Source: Streptomyces capillispiralis (GTDB lineage: Bacteria > Actinomycetota > Actinomycetes > Streptomycetales > Streptomycetaceae). Taken from it: a DNA stretch of 64,000 nucleotides. The stretch covers positions 7,700,001-7,764,000 of the forward strand of contig NZ_VIWV01000001.1 in the NCBI RefSeq assembly GCF_007829875.1, given 5' to 3'. A program made the position numbers and the translations under genes. The notes under the pieces are model-generated. The model ran no database searches and was not told the origin of the DNA. It saw only the letters and a list, made by a program, of their open reading frames with translations. Shown here piece after piece: positions 1 to 9,000 of the stretch (position 1 is the first letter of the stretch; every line of letters starts with the position of its first letter).

Positions 1-1567
1 AGTCGGCCCGCGCGTTCTCCCGGCCCAGCTCGACCCGTACGTAACCGCGCCGGCCGTCGTAGAACCTCAGGTGGGGGTTGGCCCGCATGTAGGTGTCCCA
101 GTTCGCCGGCCGCTCGGCCCCGTTCCTGCCGCTGGCGACGGAGGTGCAGGTCAGTTCCGTGCCCAGGGTGGCGGAGTCCGGGTCGTCGAAGTCGTCCTTG
201 ATGTCGAAGGCGTACCCGACGTGGACGTCACCGGTGAGGACCATCCAGTTGGCGACACCGGCCGCCTTCGCGCCCGCGACGACCCGGCCGCGGTTGGCGC
301 GGTAGCCGTCCCAGGCGTCCATGGAGACCTTGGCCTGCGCGTTCAGGTCCATCTTCCGCTGGGAGAAGCACACCTGCTGGGCCGTCACGTTCCACAGCGC
401 CGTCGAGGTGCCCCACCCGTCGGTCAGCCAGCGCTCCTGGGCGTCCCCGGTCAGGCTGCGCGCCGGGTCGTCCGACTCGGGCCCGGGGACGTGCGGAACG
501 TCGCCGTACGCCTGGTCGTCGCGGTACTGACGGGTGTCCAGGACGTCGAACTGGGCGAGCGTGCCCCAGCGCAGCCGGCGGAACAGCTGGGCGTCGGGGC
601 CCTCGGGGAGCTGGTCGGCGCGCAGCGGCTGGTTCTCCCAGTAGGCGCGGTAGGCGGCGGCGCGGCGGGTGAGGAACTGCGCCGGGTCGCTGCCGTTCTC
701 GTCGATGGCGCCCGCGTAGTTGTTCTCGGTCTCGTGGTCGTCCCAGGTGACGACGAACGGGTGGGCGGCGTGGACGGCGCGCAGGTCGGGGTCGCTCTTG
801 TAGAGCGCGTAGCGCATCCGGTAGTCCGCCAGGGTCGCCGTCTCGCGGTTGAACACGGACGGCAGCACGACGTCGGTGTAGGCGCGCGCCCCGCCCGCGG
901 AGTCGACGGCGTACTCGTAGAGGTAGTCGCCGAGGTGGAACACCACGTCGACGTCCTCCCGCGCGAGGTGCCCGTGCGCCGTGTAGTAGCCGTCGTGGTA
1001 CGCCTGGCAGGCCACCGCGGCCAGTCTGAGGCTCGCGGTGTCGTCGCCGTCGGCGGGAGCGGTGCGGGTGCGGCCGACGGGGCTGATCCAGGCGCCGGTG
1101 CGGAACCGGTAGTAGTAGTGGCTGTCCGGATCCAGGCCCTGCACGTCGACGCGGACGCTGTGCCCGTACTCGGGATGGGCGGCCGCGGTGCCCTGCCGCA
1201 CGACCAGGACGAAGGCCTCGTCGAGGGCGACCTCCCAGGAGACGTCGACCCGTTGCTGTCCCAGACCCCCGTCCGGGGCGAAGGGGACCGGGGCGAGCCG
1301 GGTCCAGATCAGCACCGAGCCGGGCAGCGGGTCGCCGGAGGCGATGCCGAGGGTGAAGGGGTCCTCGGTGATCCGGGCCGCGTCGAGCCGGGGCGCGGCG
1401 AAGGCGCCGCGCGTGGGCAGGTTGGTGCTGAAGGCGAGGGCGGCGGCCGCGGCGGTCACGGTCAGGAAGCGACGGCGGGCCAGATGCCGTGCCGCGGCGC
1501 GCAGTTCGGTGTCGTGCGGGGTGGGGGCGAGCTGGGACGGTGGTCCGGAACGGCCCGACAGCGCCAT
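1..1567 (-). CDS. phoD: PhoD-family alkaline phosphatase/phosphodiesterase, Tat-exported (3' end outside window)
   Basis: Secreted phosphatase that frees phosphate from phosphoesters outside the cell; PhoD enzymes use Fe/Ca metal centres. The ATG at 1565-1567 follows an AGAGGA ribosome site. The N-terminus carries a twin-arginine signal (RRRFLT followed by an alanine-rich stretch, residues about 31-45). A PhoD N-terminal domain follows (ITEDPFTLGIASGDP), then the metallophosphatase core with VACQAY, HLGDYLYEY, TWDDHETENN and LTGDVHVGYAFD. The reading ends at the left edge after VRVELGRENA, so only the last residues are missing. Single gene, reading away from the next operon. PhoD genes are usually in the Pho regulon, but I see no clear PHO box upstream. 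Family call is firm; exact substrate is not. Confidence 0.93.
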   Translation of the reverse strand, partial: MALSGRSGPPSQLAPTPHDTELRAAARHLARRRFLTVTAAAAALAFSTNLPTRGAFAAPRLDAARITEDPFTLGIASGDPLPGSVLIWTRLAPVPFAPDGGLGQQRVDVSWEVALDEAFVLVVRQGTAAAHPEYGHSVRVDVQGLDPDSHYYYRFRTGAWISPVGRTRTAPADGDDTASLRLAAVACQAYHDGYYTAHGHLAREDVDVVFHLGDYLYEYAVDSAGGARAYTDVVLPSVFNRETATLADYRMRYALYKSDPDLRAVHAAHPFVVTWDDHETENNYAGAIDENGSDPAQFLTRRAAAYRAYWENQPLRADQLPEGPDAQLFRRLRWGTLAQFDVLDTRQYRDDQAYGDVPHVPGPESDDPARSLTGDAQERWLTDGWGTSTALWNVTAQQVCFSQRKMDLNAQAKVSMDAWDGYRANRGRVVAGAKAAGVANWMVLTGDVHVGYAFDIKDDFDDPDSATLGTELTCTSVASGRNGAERPANWDTYMRANPHLRFYDGRRGYVRVELGRENARAD

Positions 1568-1827
1568 CTGGTGTCCTCTCGTACGGGTCCGGCGGATCGA
1601 CGGGCGCAGGCCGGCGGCGGGCGCGGGCAGGCGAGCGCGGCCCGCGCCCCGGGCGGGTGCGTGGCGACGTCGGCCACGGGGCGCGGAGCCTGCATGCTAA
1701 GCAGACAAATGGGGTAAAACCTGCGCGCCTTGCGGGGTGTTCACACAGGAGGCGGTACGCGGACCGGTCCCGGACACGACGAAGCGCCGCCGGTGCGGAC
1801 CGACGGCGCTGCGGGACGGGGGACGGG

Positions 1828-2598
1828 TCAGGCGGTCGTCGTCGCCTCCGAGCCGGAGCGGGCGCTGACGCGCTCGCGCACCGGCAGGTGGTAGACGTGG
1901 AAGGCGCGGCCGATGACCGGCTGGGCGACGTTGCGCACCTTGACGCCGCCGGTGGTCATGCCGTGCTCGCTGCCGGCGTGCGCGTGGCCGTGCACGGCGA
2001 GGTCGGCGCCGGCCGTGTCGATGGCCTCGGCCAGCAGATAGCTACCCAGGAACGGGTAGATCTCCAGCGGCTCACCGGCCAGGGTCTCCGGCACGGGGGA
2101 GTAGTGGGTGAGGGCGATCCGGGCGTCGCAGCCCTCCTCGTCCAGGTGTTCCAGGGAGGCGCGCAGGCCGTCGGCGCACCGGCGGGAGACCCGGACGAAC
2201 TCCTTCATCACCGGCTCGCCGAACTCACCGGCGCTCGCCCCGACGAACCCGCCGCCGAACCCCTTGGTGCCGGCCACCCCGACGCGCAGGTCCCCGGCCC
2301 GCACGATGGCCGCCTCTCCCTCCAGGACATGGGCGCCGGCGTCCCGCAGCACGGCCGAGACCTCGTCCGGCCGGTCGTCGTGGTGGTCGTGGTTGCCGAG
2401 CACGGCGACCACCGGCACGCCCAGGCCCCGGATCTCGTCGGCCACCACCCGGGCCTCCGCGACGGTGCCGTGCCGGGTGAGGTCGCCGGCCAGCAGCAGC
2501 AGGTCGGCGCACTCGGGCAGGGTGTCGAACGCGGGGCGGAGCACGCCCCGTGTGTCGGGTCCCATGTGGATGTCGCCGACGGCGGCGATGCGGATCAT
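1828..2598 (-). CDS. Calcineurin-like metallophosphoesterase
   Basis: 256-residue cytoplasmic metal-dependent phosphoesterase. The fold motifs are in order: GDIHMG (about 8-13), GDLTRHG (about 38-44), GNHDHH (about 66-71), an HYSPVPE block and a C-terminal HGHAHAG metal site. There is no signal peptide. The start ATG overlaps the stop of the upstream BON-domain gene by four bases (ATGA), so the two are translationally coupled. It is the last gene of a three-gene operon with a nucleotidyltransferase and the BON protein. The substrate is unknown; it could be a nucleotide, phosphodiester or phosphoprotein. The association with a nucleotidyltransferase hints at an add/remove pair, but that is inference. 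Confidence 0.9.
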   Translation of the reverse strand: MIRIAAVGDIHMGPDTRGVLRPAFDTLPECADLLLLAGDLTRHGTVAEARVVADEIRGLGVPVVAVLGNHDHHDDRPDEVSAVLRDAGAHVLEGEAAIVRAGDLRVGVAGTKGFGGGFVGASAGEFGEPVMKEFVRVSRRCADGLRASLEHLDEEGCDARIALTHYSPVPETLAGEPLEIYPFLGSYLLAEAIDTAGADLAVHGHAHAGSEHGMTTGGVKVRNVAQPVIGRAFHVYHLPVRERVSARSGSEATTTA

Positions 2599-2882
2599 GA
2601 CAGCTCCTCCGCGTGGTCGGGCGACGAGGGTTCGCTGACCACGATGTCGCAGTGCACCTCGAGACCGGCGAGTTCCTCCCGCACGGTCCCCAGGACCTCC
2701 TCGCGGCACCTGGCCGAGGGGACCGTCCCGGTGACCAGTACGGCCCCGCCGCGGACCTCGACCCGCACGCCGAGTTCGCCCAGCTCCCCGGAGGCGAGCC
2801 GGTCCTGGAGGTGGGCGACGCGGTACTCCGCGCTCTGTCCGGCCGCCGTGCCGCCGACCGGTCCGGCGTCGTGGGTGTTCAT
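2595..2882 (-). CDS. BON-domain small protein
   Basis: 95 residues. The central part (about 20-80) has the BON pattern: an amphipathic helix, RVEVRGGAVLVTGTV, then SARCREEVLGTVREEL and a final beta strand. BON domains often bind membranes or phospholipids, or sit in stress proteins; this copy has no signal peptide or membrane segment and so looks cytosolic. Its stop overlaps the start of the phosphoesterase gene by four bases, and it begins 21 bases after the nucleotidyltransferase. Its role in the operon is unknown. Confidence 0.75.
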   Translation of the reverse strand: MNTHDAGPVGGTAAGQSAEYRVAHLQDRLASGELGELGVRVEVRGGAVLVTGTVPSARCREEVLGTVREELAGLEVHCDIVVSEPSSPDHAEELS

Positions 2883-2903
2883 GGGCGTTCCTTCCGCGGA
2901 CGG

Positions 2904-3593
2904 TCAGATGACGTTCAGGCGTTCCAGGAGGAAGAAGAAGGCCGCGGGCATGGGCTCGTCCCCGCAGTCGCGCCGTACCCGGTCCCAGTCGACCTTCTCG
3001 CGCAGGGCGCGGGCGATGGGCAGGACCGCGCCGAAGTCGCAGTGGTGCTCGGAGAAGGCGGCGATGAGGCCGCACAGCAGATCGGTGGGGGCCAGGACCG
3101 GCATGCGCACCGACTCCACCGGCAGTTCCTGCGCGCGGTGGAGCATCTCGGTGGAGACCGGCCGGTGCGCCAGCTCGAAGATGAGGTCGACGTCCTGGCC
3201 GAAGCAGGTGGCCTTGAGCAGCCAGTCCTCCGGCGGGGTGTAGACGGTCAGTCCGGCCTCGCGCAGGGTGGCGGCCACCGGCTCGGCGTCCTCGGGCCGG
3301 ACGCAGAAGTCGACGTCGTGCTGGAGGTTGCCGCTGCCGCCGTGGGCGTGGACGGCGACGCTGCCGGCGAGCGCGAAGAGGTGCCCGCCCCGCTTCAGGA
3401 CCGCGCCGACCTGCTTGGCCGCCTCCAGGATCGCCTGGTTGCGGTCGCGGGGCAGCTCCGCCTCGCTCTCGTCGGGGCTCGGCCCGCACCGCACGTCCAG
3501 GGGTGGCGCCTGTCCCGGGGCGTCCGGGGCCAGACGGAGGTCCGGGCTTCCCGGGCGCCGTACGAGCGTGGCGTCCTCGCCGTTCTCCGTCAT
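2904..3593 (-). CDS. Nucleotidyltransferase-fold protein
   Basis: 229 residues. It has the polymerase-beta nucleotidyltransferase core: LAGSVAVHAHG (the GSxAxxxxG helix) followed by DVDFCV (the DxD metal pair), and a later VDLIFEL acidic strand. The start was set at the ATG at 3591-3593 because GGAAGGAG lies nine bases upstream; the longer upstream reading has no ribosome site. A proline/arginine-rich N-terminal 45 residues precedes the core. Such proteins include antitoxin/toxin partners (MNT, AbiEii) and stand-alone transferases. No HEPN or AbiEi partner is adjacent, so a toxin role is unsupported. First gene of the operon with the BON protein and the phosphoesterase. Confidence 0.8.
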   Translation of the reverse strand: MTENGEDATLVRRPGSPDLRLAPDAPGQAPPLDVRCGPSPDESEAELPRDRNQAILEAAKQVGAVLKRGGHLFALAGSVAVHAHGGSGNLQHDVDFCVRPEDAEPVAATLREAGLTVYTPPEDWLLKATCFGQDVDLIFELAHRPVSTEMLHRAQELPVESVRMPVLAPTDLLCGLIAAFSEHHCDFGAVLPIARALREKVDWDRVRRDCGDEPMPAAFFFLLERLNVI

Positions 3594-3743
3594 GACCGCT
3601 CCTTCCGCCATCGTGCGGGCCCTGTGCCCGCCGCCCGTTCCCGCCGTCCGGGACGGGTCCGTGTGCCTGCTGCCAGCACCTAGTACCCGGCGCGTCCGTT
3701 CCGACACGGACGAGGGTGAATGGCGTGCGGAGTCCGCTGCGGC

Positions 3744-4223
3744 TCAGCGCCGGGTGACGTTGGCGACGAGCAGGCGCAGCAGCTGTTTGGCCGTGGCGTC
3801 CTGTTCGGGTGTGAGGCCCATGGCGTCGCCGATGGCCGACGGGACGGCGCGGGCGCGTTCACGGAGCCCGGCGCCCTCGTCGGTCAGGCGGATGGCGACC
3901 GACCGCTCGTCGTCGCTGCGGCGCTCGCGGCGCAGCAGTCCGTTCGCCTCCAGGCGCTTCAGCAGCGGGGAGAGGGTGCTGGACTCCAGCTGGAGCGCGG
4001 CCCCCAGCTCCCGTACGGAGATCGAGTCCCGCTCCCAGAGCACCAGCAGGACCAGGTACTGGGGGTAGGTCAGGTCCAGCTCCTCCAGCAGGGGCCGGTA
4101 CCGGGCGGTGACCGCCCGGGAGGCCGCGTACAGGGCGAAGCAGAGCTGGTCGTCGAGGAGCAGCGACCTCTCGTCCGGTGCGGGGGCGGGGCTGCCGTCC
4201 GTCGTGCCGTCCATGGTGATCAC
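3744..4223 (-). CDS. MarR-family regulator, OhrR-like
   Basis: 159-residue winged-helix repressor. The N-terminal helix reads LLLDDQLCFALYAASRAV, with one cysteine placed like the peroxidatic Cys of OhrR organic-peroxide sensors. The LTYPQYLVLLVLWE, LGAALQLESSTLSPLLKRLE (recognition helix) and DDERSVAIRLTDEG wing blocks are typical of the family. The start may be this GTG or an in-frame ATG nine bases downstream. It is divergent from an esterase gene, with a pair of inverted operator-like repeats between them, so it probably represses itself and the esterase. OhrR usually pairs with the peroxidase Ohr, which is absent here. Confidence 0.85.
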   Translation of the reverse strand: MITMDGTTDGSPAPAPDERSLLLDDQLCFALYAASRAVTARYRPLLEELDLTYPQYLVLLVLWERDSISVRELGAALQLESSTLSPLLKRLEANGLLRRERRSDDERSVAIRLTDEGAGLRERARAVPSAIGDAMGLTPEQDATAKQLLRLLVANVTRR

Positions 4224-4267
4224 CCACGTTCCGTATTGCGGTCCCGTCGATTCTATCGGGAGCGAGT

Positions 4268-4312
4268 AAGTCGTGGGCGAACGAATCGGCCTCTAATTAG
4301 TTGCGCACGACT
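4268..4312. promoter_or_regulatory. Paired inverted operator between ohrR-like gene and esterase
   Basis: AGTTGCGCACGACT at 4299-4312 is a near-palindrome (10 of 14 positions symmetric). A second, oppositely oriented copy, AGTCGTGGGCGAAC, lies at 4269-4282. Both fall in an unusually AT-containing part of the intergenic region between the two divergent genes. TTGCGC/GCGCAA-type sites fit MarR/OhrR operators. That this regulator binds here is inferred from position and symmetry. Confidence 0.55.
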
Positions 4313-4401
4313 TATTCGGGCGCTACTTTCCTGGTGTGCCGCCGATCCCGCCGGACCCCGGCCCGGGGCCCGGCGGCGGCACCCGATCCGAGGAGCGCGC
4401 C

Positions 4402-5370
4402 ATGACCGGCACCACCGCCCACCGTCCCGTCCTCGAGCCCGCAGCCCAGGCGTTCGCCGAGGCCACCGCCAACCCGCCCTACCTCTTCGACCTGGGCCCC
4501 GCGGAAGGCCGCAAGACCGTCGACGAGGTCCAGTCCGGCGACATCGACAAGCCCGCCGTCGACGAGGAGTGGGTGACCGTCCAGGGCGGCCCCACCGGCC
4601 AGGTGCGGGCCCGCGTCGTCCGCCCCGCGGGCGCCACCGGGCAGCTTCCCGTCATCCTCTACATCCACGGCGCCGGCTGGGTCTTCGGCAACGCCCACAC
4701 CCACGACCGCCTGGTCCGCGAACTCGCCGTCGGCACCGGCGCGGCGGTGGTCTTCCCCGAGTACGACCTCTCGCCCGAGGCCCGCTACCCGGTCGCCATC
4801 GAGCAGAACTACGCCGTCGCCCGCTGGATCGTCACCGACGGCGCCGGCAAGGACCTGGACGCCACCCGGATCGCCGTGGCGGGCGACTCGGTCGGCGGCA
4901 ACATGAGCGCCGCCCTCACCCTGATGGCCAAGGAGCGCGGCGACGTCCCCCTCGTCCAGCAGGTGCTCTTCTACCCGGTCACCGACGCGAACTTCGACAC
5001 CGGCTCCTACCACCAGTTCGCCGAGGGGTACTTCCTGCGGCGCGACGCCATGCGGTGGTTCTGGGACCAGTACACGACCGACGCCTCGCAGCGCGCCGAG
5101 ATCACCGCCTCCCCGCTGCGCGCCACCACCGAGCAGCTGACCGGCCTGCCCCCGGCCCTGGTCGTCACCGGCGAGGCCGACGTGCTGCGCGACGAGGGCG
5201 AGGCGTACGCCGACAAGCTCCGCCAGGCCGGCGTCCCCGTCACCGCCGTCCGCTACCAGGGCATCATCCACGACTTCGTGATGCTCAACGCCCTGCGCGG
5301 GACGCACGCCGCCGAGGCCGCCATCGCCCAGGCGGTCGCCGTCCTGCGCGGAGCGCTCGGCACCGCCTGA
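4402..5370 (+). CDS. Alpha/beta hydrolase, hormone-sensitive-lipase-like esterase
   Basis: 322-residue cytosolic esterase of the HSL/acetyl-esterase type. It has the oxyanion-hole motif IHGAGW (88-93), nucleophile elbow GDSVGG with Ser163, catalytic Asp260 in GEADVLRDE, and His290 in IIHDF. Length is normal for the family. The ATG follows GAGGAGCGCGCC. It probably hydrolyses short acyl esters. It is divergent from the OhrR-like repressor and likely controlled by it through the shared operator, which would tie it to oxidative or lipid-peroxide stress; that link is inference. Confidence 0.9.
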   Translation: MTGTTAHRPVLEPAAQAFAEATANPPYLFDLGPAEGRKTVDEVQSGDIDKPAVDEEWVTVQGGPTGQVRARVVRPAGATGQLPVILYIHGAGWVFGNAHTHDRLVRELAVGTGAAVVFPEYDLSPEARYPVAIEQNYAVARWIVTDGAGKDLDATRIAVAGDSVGGNMSAALTLMAKERGDVPLVQQVLFYPVTDANFDTGSYHQFAEGYFLRRDAMRWFWDQYTTDASQRAEITASPLRATTEQLTGLPPALVVTGEADVLRDEGEAYADKLRQAGVPVTAVRYQGIIHDFVMLNALRGTHAAEAAIAQAVAVLRGALGTA

Positions 5371-5494
5371 CCCGGAGGGCCGGAGACCGGCTCGGGCGTA
5401 CAAGAAAAGCGCCCGGGCCGGTCAAGGCTGAATATGGGGCAAAAGGTAGGGAAGCCGATGAGTGCACCCCAGGGATGCGCTCGTGGAGGTCGTC

Positions 5495-6070
5495 ATGGAC
5501 CAGGACACGACTCGTTCGCCGGATCTTCCGCAGCCCCTGCGGGCCGTCGTCTCGGGACTGCGGCATCTGCCGGGCGCGCAGCAGGTGGGCCGGGTGGCCG
5601 GCGGCACCCTCGACGCCATCGGCGCGGTGTCCCCGCGCGGACGCCGGATCGCCGTCTACACCGGAGCCGGAGTCCTCGGAGTGGCCGGCATCGTCGAATG
5701 GCCGGTGGCACTGACCGGCGCCGCCGTCGCCTGGCTCACCCAGCCACGCCCCGGACAGCGGGAGGACGGCGAGCCGGGCCCGCCCCCACCGGCCGCAGCG
5801 GACGGGCGGGCCGGGGCCGGCATCCGCGACGACCACGCCCCCGCCGAGCCGCCCCCCGGCCCCGGCGACCGGCTCACCCCCTCCCGCCACCGGCCCGGCC
5901 AGGCGGAACACCCCGTACGCGAACAGCCCGCCAAAGTGGGCGACACCGCCACCGCCTCCGCGCTGAAACAGGTCGCCGAGGCCACCACGCACCACGGCTC
6001 CCACCCCGGCCCCCACCCGGACCGGAACGGCGCCCCAGAACAGCCGCGCGACAGCCGGCCCACCCGCTGA
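5495..6070 (+). CDS. Small membrane protein preceding the P-type ATPase
   Basis: 191 residues, start chosen at the ATG preceded by TGGAGG seven bases upstream. One or two hydrophobic segments lie at about 52-82 (VYTGAGVLGVAGIVEW, then PVALTGAAVAWLT). After these comes a long proline/histidine-rich, probably disordered tail. The gene ends 24 bases before the P-type ATPase and is surely co-transcribed with it. Comparable short membrane proteins precede CtpI-type ATPases in actinobacteria, but I do not recognise a named family. A regulatory or metal-buffering role (the tail has several His) is only a guess. Confidence 0.72.
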   Translation: MDQDTTRSPDLPQPLRAVVSGLRHLPGAQQVGRVAGGTLDAIGAVSPRGRRIAVYTGAGVLGVAGIVEWPVALTGAAVAWLTQPRPGQREDGEPGPPPPAAADGRAGAGIRDDHAPAEPPPGPGDRLTPSRHRPGQAEHPVREQPAKVGDTATASALKQVAEATTHHGSHPGPHPDRNGAPEQPRDSRPTR

Positions 6071-6094
6071 GCCACGATCACGGGACACCCTCCG

Positions 6095-9000
6095 ATGCTC
6101 ACACGCTTCGATGTCGCCCCCCTCGCCGGGGCCGTGGCGGGCGCCGCCGTCGGCGCCGCCCGCGGCACCGCACAGGGCATGACGTCCGTCCACGACACGA
6201 CGCGCCGCCTCGGCCACGTCGCCCGCAACGCCCTCGGCGGCGGCCGGCACTGGCGGGCCGGACACCGCGTCCACCTCGCCCTGCGCCATCCGGAAGGCGC
6301 CGTCGGGCCGCTCGCCCGCAAGGCCGCCGCCCAACTCCTCGACCACCCGGACGTGCTGGCGGCCTACTGGGACGAAGGGCTGTCCCGGCTCGTCGTGACC
6401 GCCGTCGCGGACGCGGCCGGCGACCGCGTGACCGAACACGCCGTCGCCGTCGCCGCCCGCCTCGGACTGACCGAGGACGCCGGCCCGGAGGACGAGACCA
6501 GCACCGCCCACCCCGGCGACCCCCGCGAGGTCCGGGTCGCCGCCACCGCCCTGCTGCTGGACGCCGCCGGCACCGCCGGCGCCCTCACCGCCAGGTCACT
6601 GCGCCTGCCCCGGAGCCCCAAGGCGGTCACCGCCGGAGTCACCCTGCTGCGCGAGAACCCCCGCTTCCGGGCGCTGCTGCGGCAGCGGTTCGGCCGGAGC
6701 GGCATGGAACTCCTGCTCGCCGCCGCCAACGCCGCCGCGCACGGCGCCGGACAGTCCCCGGTCGCCCTCGTCCTCGACGGACTGCTGCGCACCGGCCAGC
6801 TCACCGAGGCGGCGGCCCGCGCGGCGGCCTTCGAGGCCCTGCACGACGACATCTGCCTCGAACAGCGCCCCAGCATCCCCTGCCCCGCCGACACCCGCCC
6901 GCCCCTGCGGGTGACGCCCGCCCAGGCGTACGCCGCCCACGCCGGCACCGGCAGCATCGCGGGCGCCGCCGCCACCCTCCTCGTCACCCACGACACCCGG
7001 GAGGCGGCCGAGGCCGCCCTGGCGGGGTCCCCGAAGGCGGCCCGCTACGGTCCCGCCGCCTTCGACGCGGTCCTCGGCACCCACCTCGCCCGGTCCGGCG
7101 TCCTGGTCCGCAGCGCCGAACGGCTGCGCCAGCTGGAGATCGCCGACTCCCTCGTCCTGCACGCCGACGCCCTGCGCACCCCCGCCCGGACCGGCTCCGG
7201 CCACGACGGCGCGCCCGCCCTGTTCGAGGACCCCGTCGACCCCAGCGCCGAAGCGGTCCTCGACGCCGCCCGCCGCGCCGGCCTCCACGTCGTGATCACC
7301 CGGGGCGCGGATCTGAAGGACATCACCCGCCTCGCCGACGAGGTCGCCCCCGCCGACCTCCCCTTCGGCGACGTCGTCAGGGCACTGCAGAACGACGGCC
7401 ACATCGTGGTGAGCGTCGCCCGGGTCGCGGAGCACGGGGACGACGACGTGGCGCGGGGGTTGCCCGCCGGAGACGTCGCCATCGCCCTCACCGACACCCG
7501 CACGGCGGTCCCCTGGGGCGCCGACGCCCTCGCCCCGGGCGGACTCGGGGACGTGTGGCGCCTGCTGACGGCCATTCCGGCCGCCCGCCGGGTCGGCCGC
7601 CGCTCGCAGACCATGGCCCGCGCGGGCGCCGCCCTGTCGGGACTCATGGTGGCCCGCGGCGGCACACCCGGCGGCCGGCTCTGGCGCCGGCTCACCCGGC
7701 ACGCCCCCGTGAACATCGCCGCGGCGGGCGCCCTGCTCACCGGCTGGACCGAGGCCGTACGCGTGGCCCGGGCCACCCCGCCCGAACCCCGGCTGCACGT
7801 GCCCTGGCACGCCCTCGAACCGCACGAGGCACGCGAACTGCTGCGCGACACCCGCACCGAGGAGGAGCCGAGCGGACTCGCCCAGTTCGCCGAGCGGTCC
7901 CGGCAGCGGGCGGCCCGGATCACCCGTACGCCCGCGGCCGCCCCCGTCCGCTGGACCTGGCAGGCGGCGGGCGCCGTCCGGCGCGAACTCGACGACCCGC
8001 TCACCCCCGTCCTGGCCACGGGGGCGGTCGCCTCGGCGCTGCTCGGCTCCCTCGTCGACGCCCTGCTCGTCGTCGGCGCCATGGACATCAACGCGGTGGC
8101 CGGCGGCCTCCAGCGGCTGCGCGCCGAACGGGCCCTCGCCCGGCTCGCGGCCCGGCAGCAGCCCAAGGCACGCCGGCAGGTCGGCCGCGAGCGCACCGTC
8201 ACCGTCGACGCCGCACGGCTGCGGCCGGGGGACCGGATCAGCCTCGGCGCCGGCGACGTCGTACCGGCGGACGCGCGACTGCTGGAGGTGGACGGGCTCG
8301 AGGTCGACGAATCCGCGCTGACCGGCGAGTCCCTGCCGGTGACCAAGGCCCTGGAGCCGACGCCCGGCGCGCCGGTCGGCCGGCGCACCTGCATGGTCTT
8401 CGAGGGCACCACCGTGGTGGCCGGCCGGGCGGACGCGCTCGTGGTGGACACCGGCGACCGCACCGAGGCCGGCCGGGCCGTCGCCCTGGCCGCCCGCACC
8501 CCGCCGCCCGCCGGCGTCCAGGCACGGCTGCAGGAACTGACCCGCAAGGCCCTGCCGGTCACGCTCACCGGCGGAGCCCTGGTGACCGGGCTGTCCCTGC
8601 TGCGCGGCAGCCCGATTCGACGGGCCGTCAGCGGCGGTGTGGCCGTGGCCGTCGCCGCCGTCCCCGAGGGCCTGCCGCTGGTCGCGACCGTCGCCCAGAT
8701 GGCGGCCGCCCGCCGGCTCTCCCGGCGCGGCGTCCTGGTCCGCACCCCGCGCACCCTGGAGGCGCTCGGCCGGGTCGACACCGTCTGCTTCGACAAGACC
8801 GGCACCCTCACCGAGAACCGCCTGCGCCTGGTACGGGCCGCCACCGCCGACGGCACCGTCCTCGCCCCGGACGCCGAACAAGCCGTGCCCGTCGTGCGGC
8901 TGGCCGCCCGCGCCTGCCCGCAGGAGGAGACCGGTGAGGGACGCCGGGTCGCGCACGCCACCGACGAGGCCGTCCTCGACGTCGCCCCGCCCGACCCCGC

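Noticed and set aside
1735..1750. GTTCACACAGG as a PHO box for phoD
   Set aside because: Only one unit, with no adjacent 11-bp repeat, and oriented away from the gene. The gene is usually phosphate-controlled, but this site is too weak to report.
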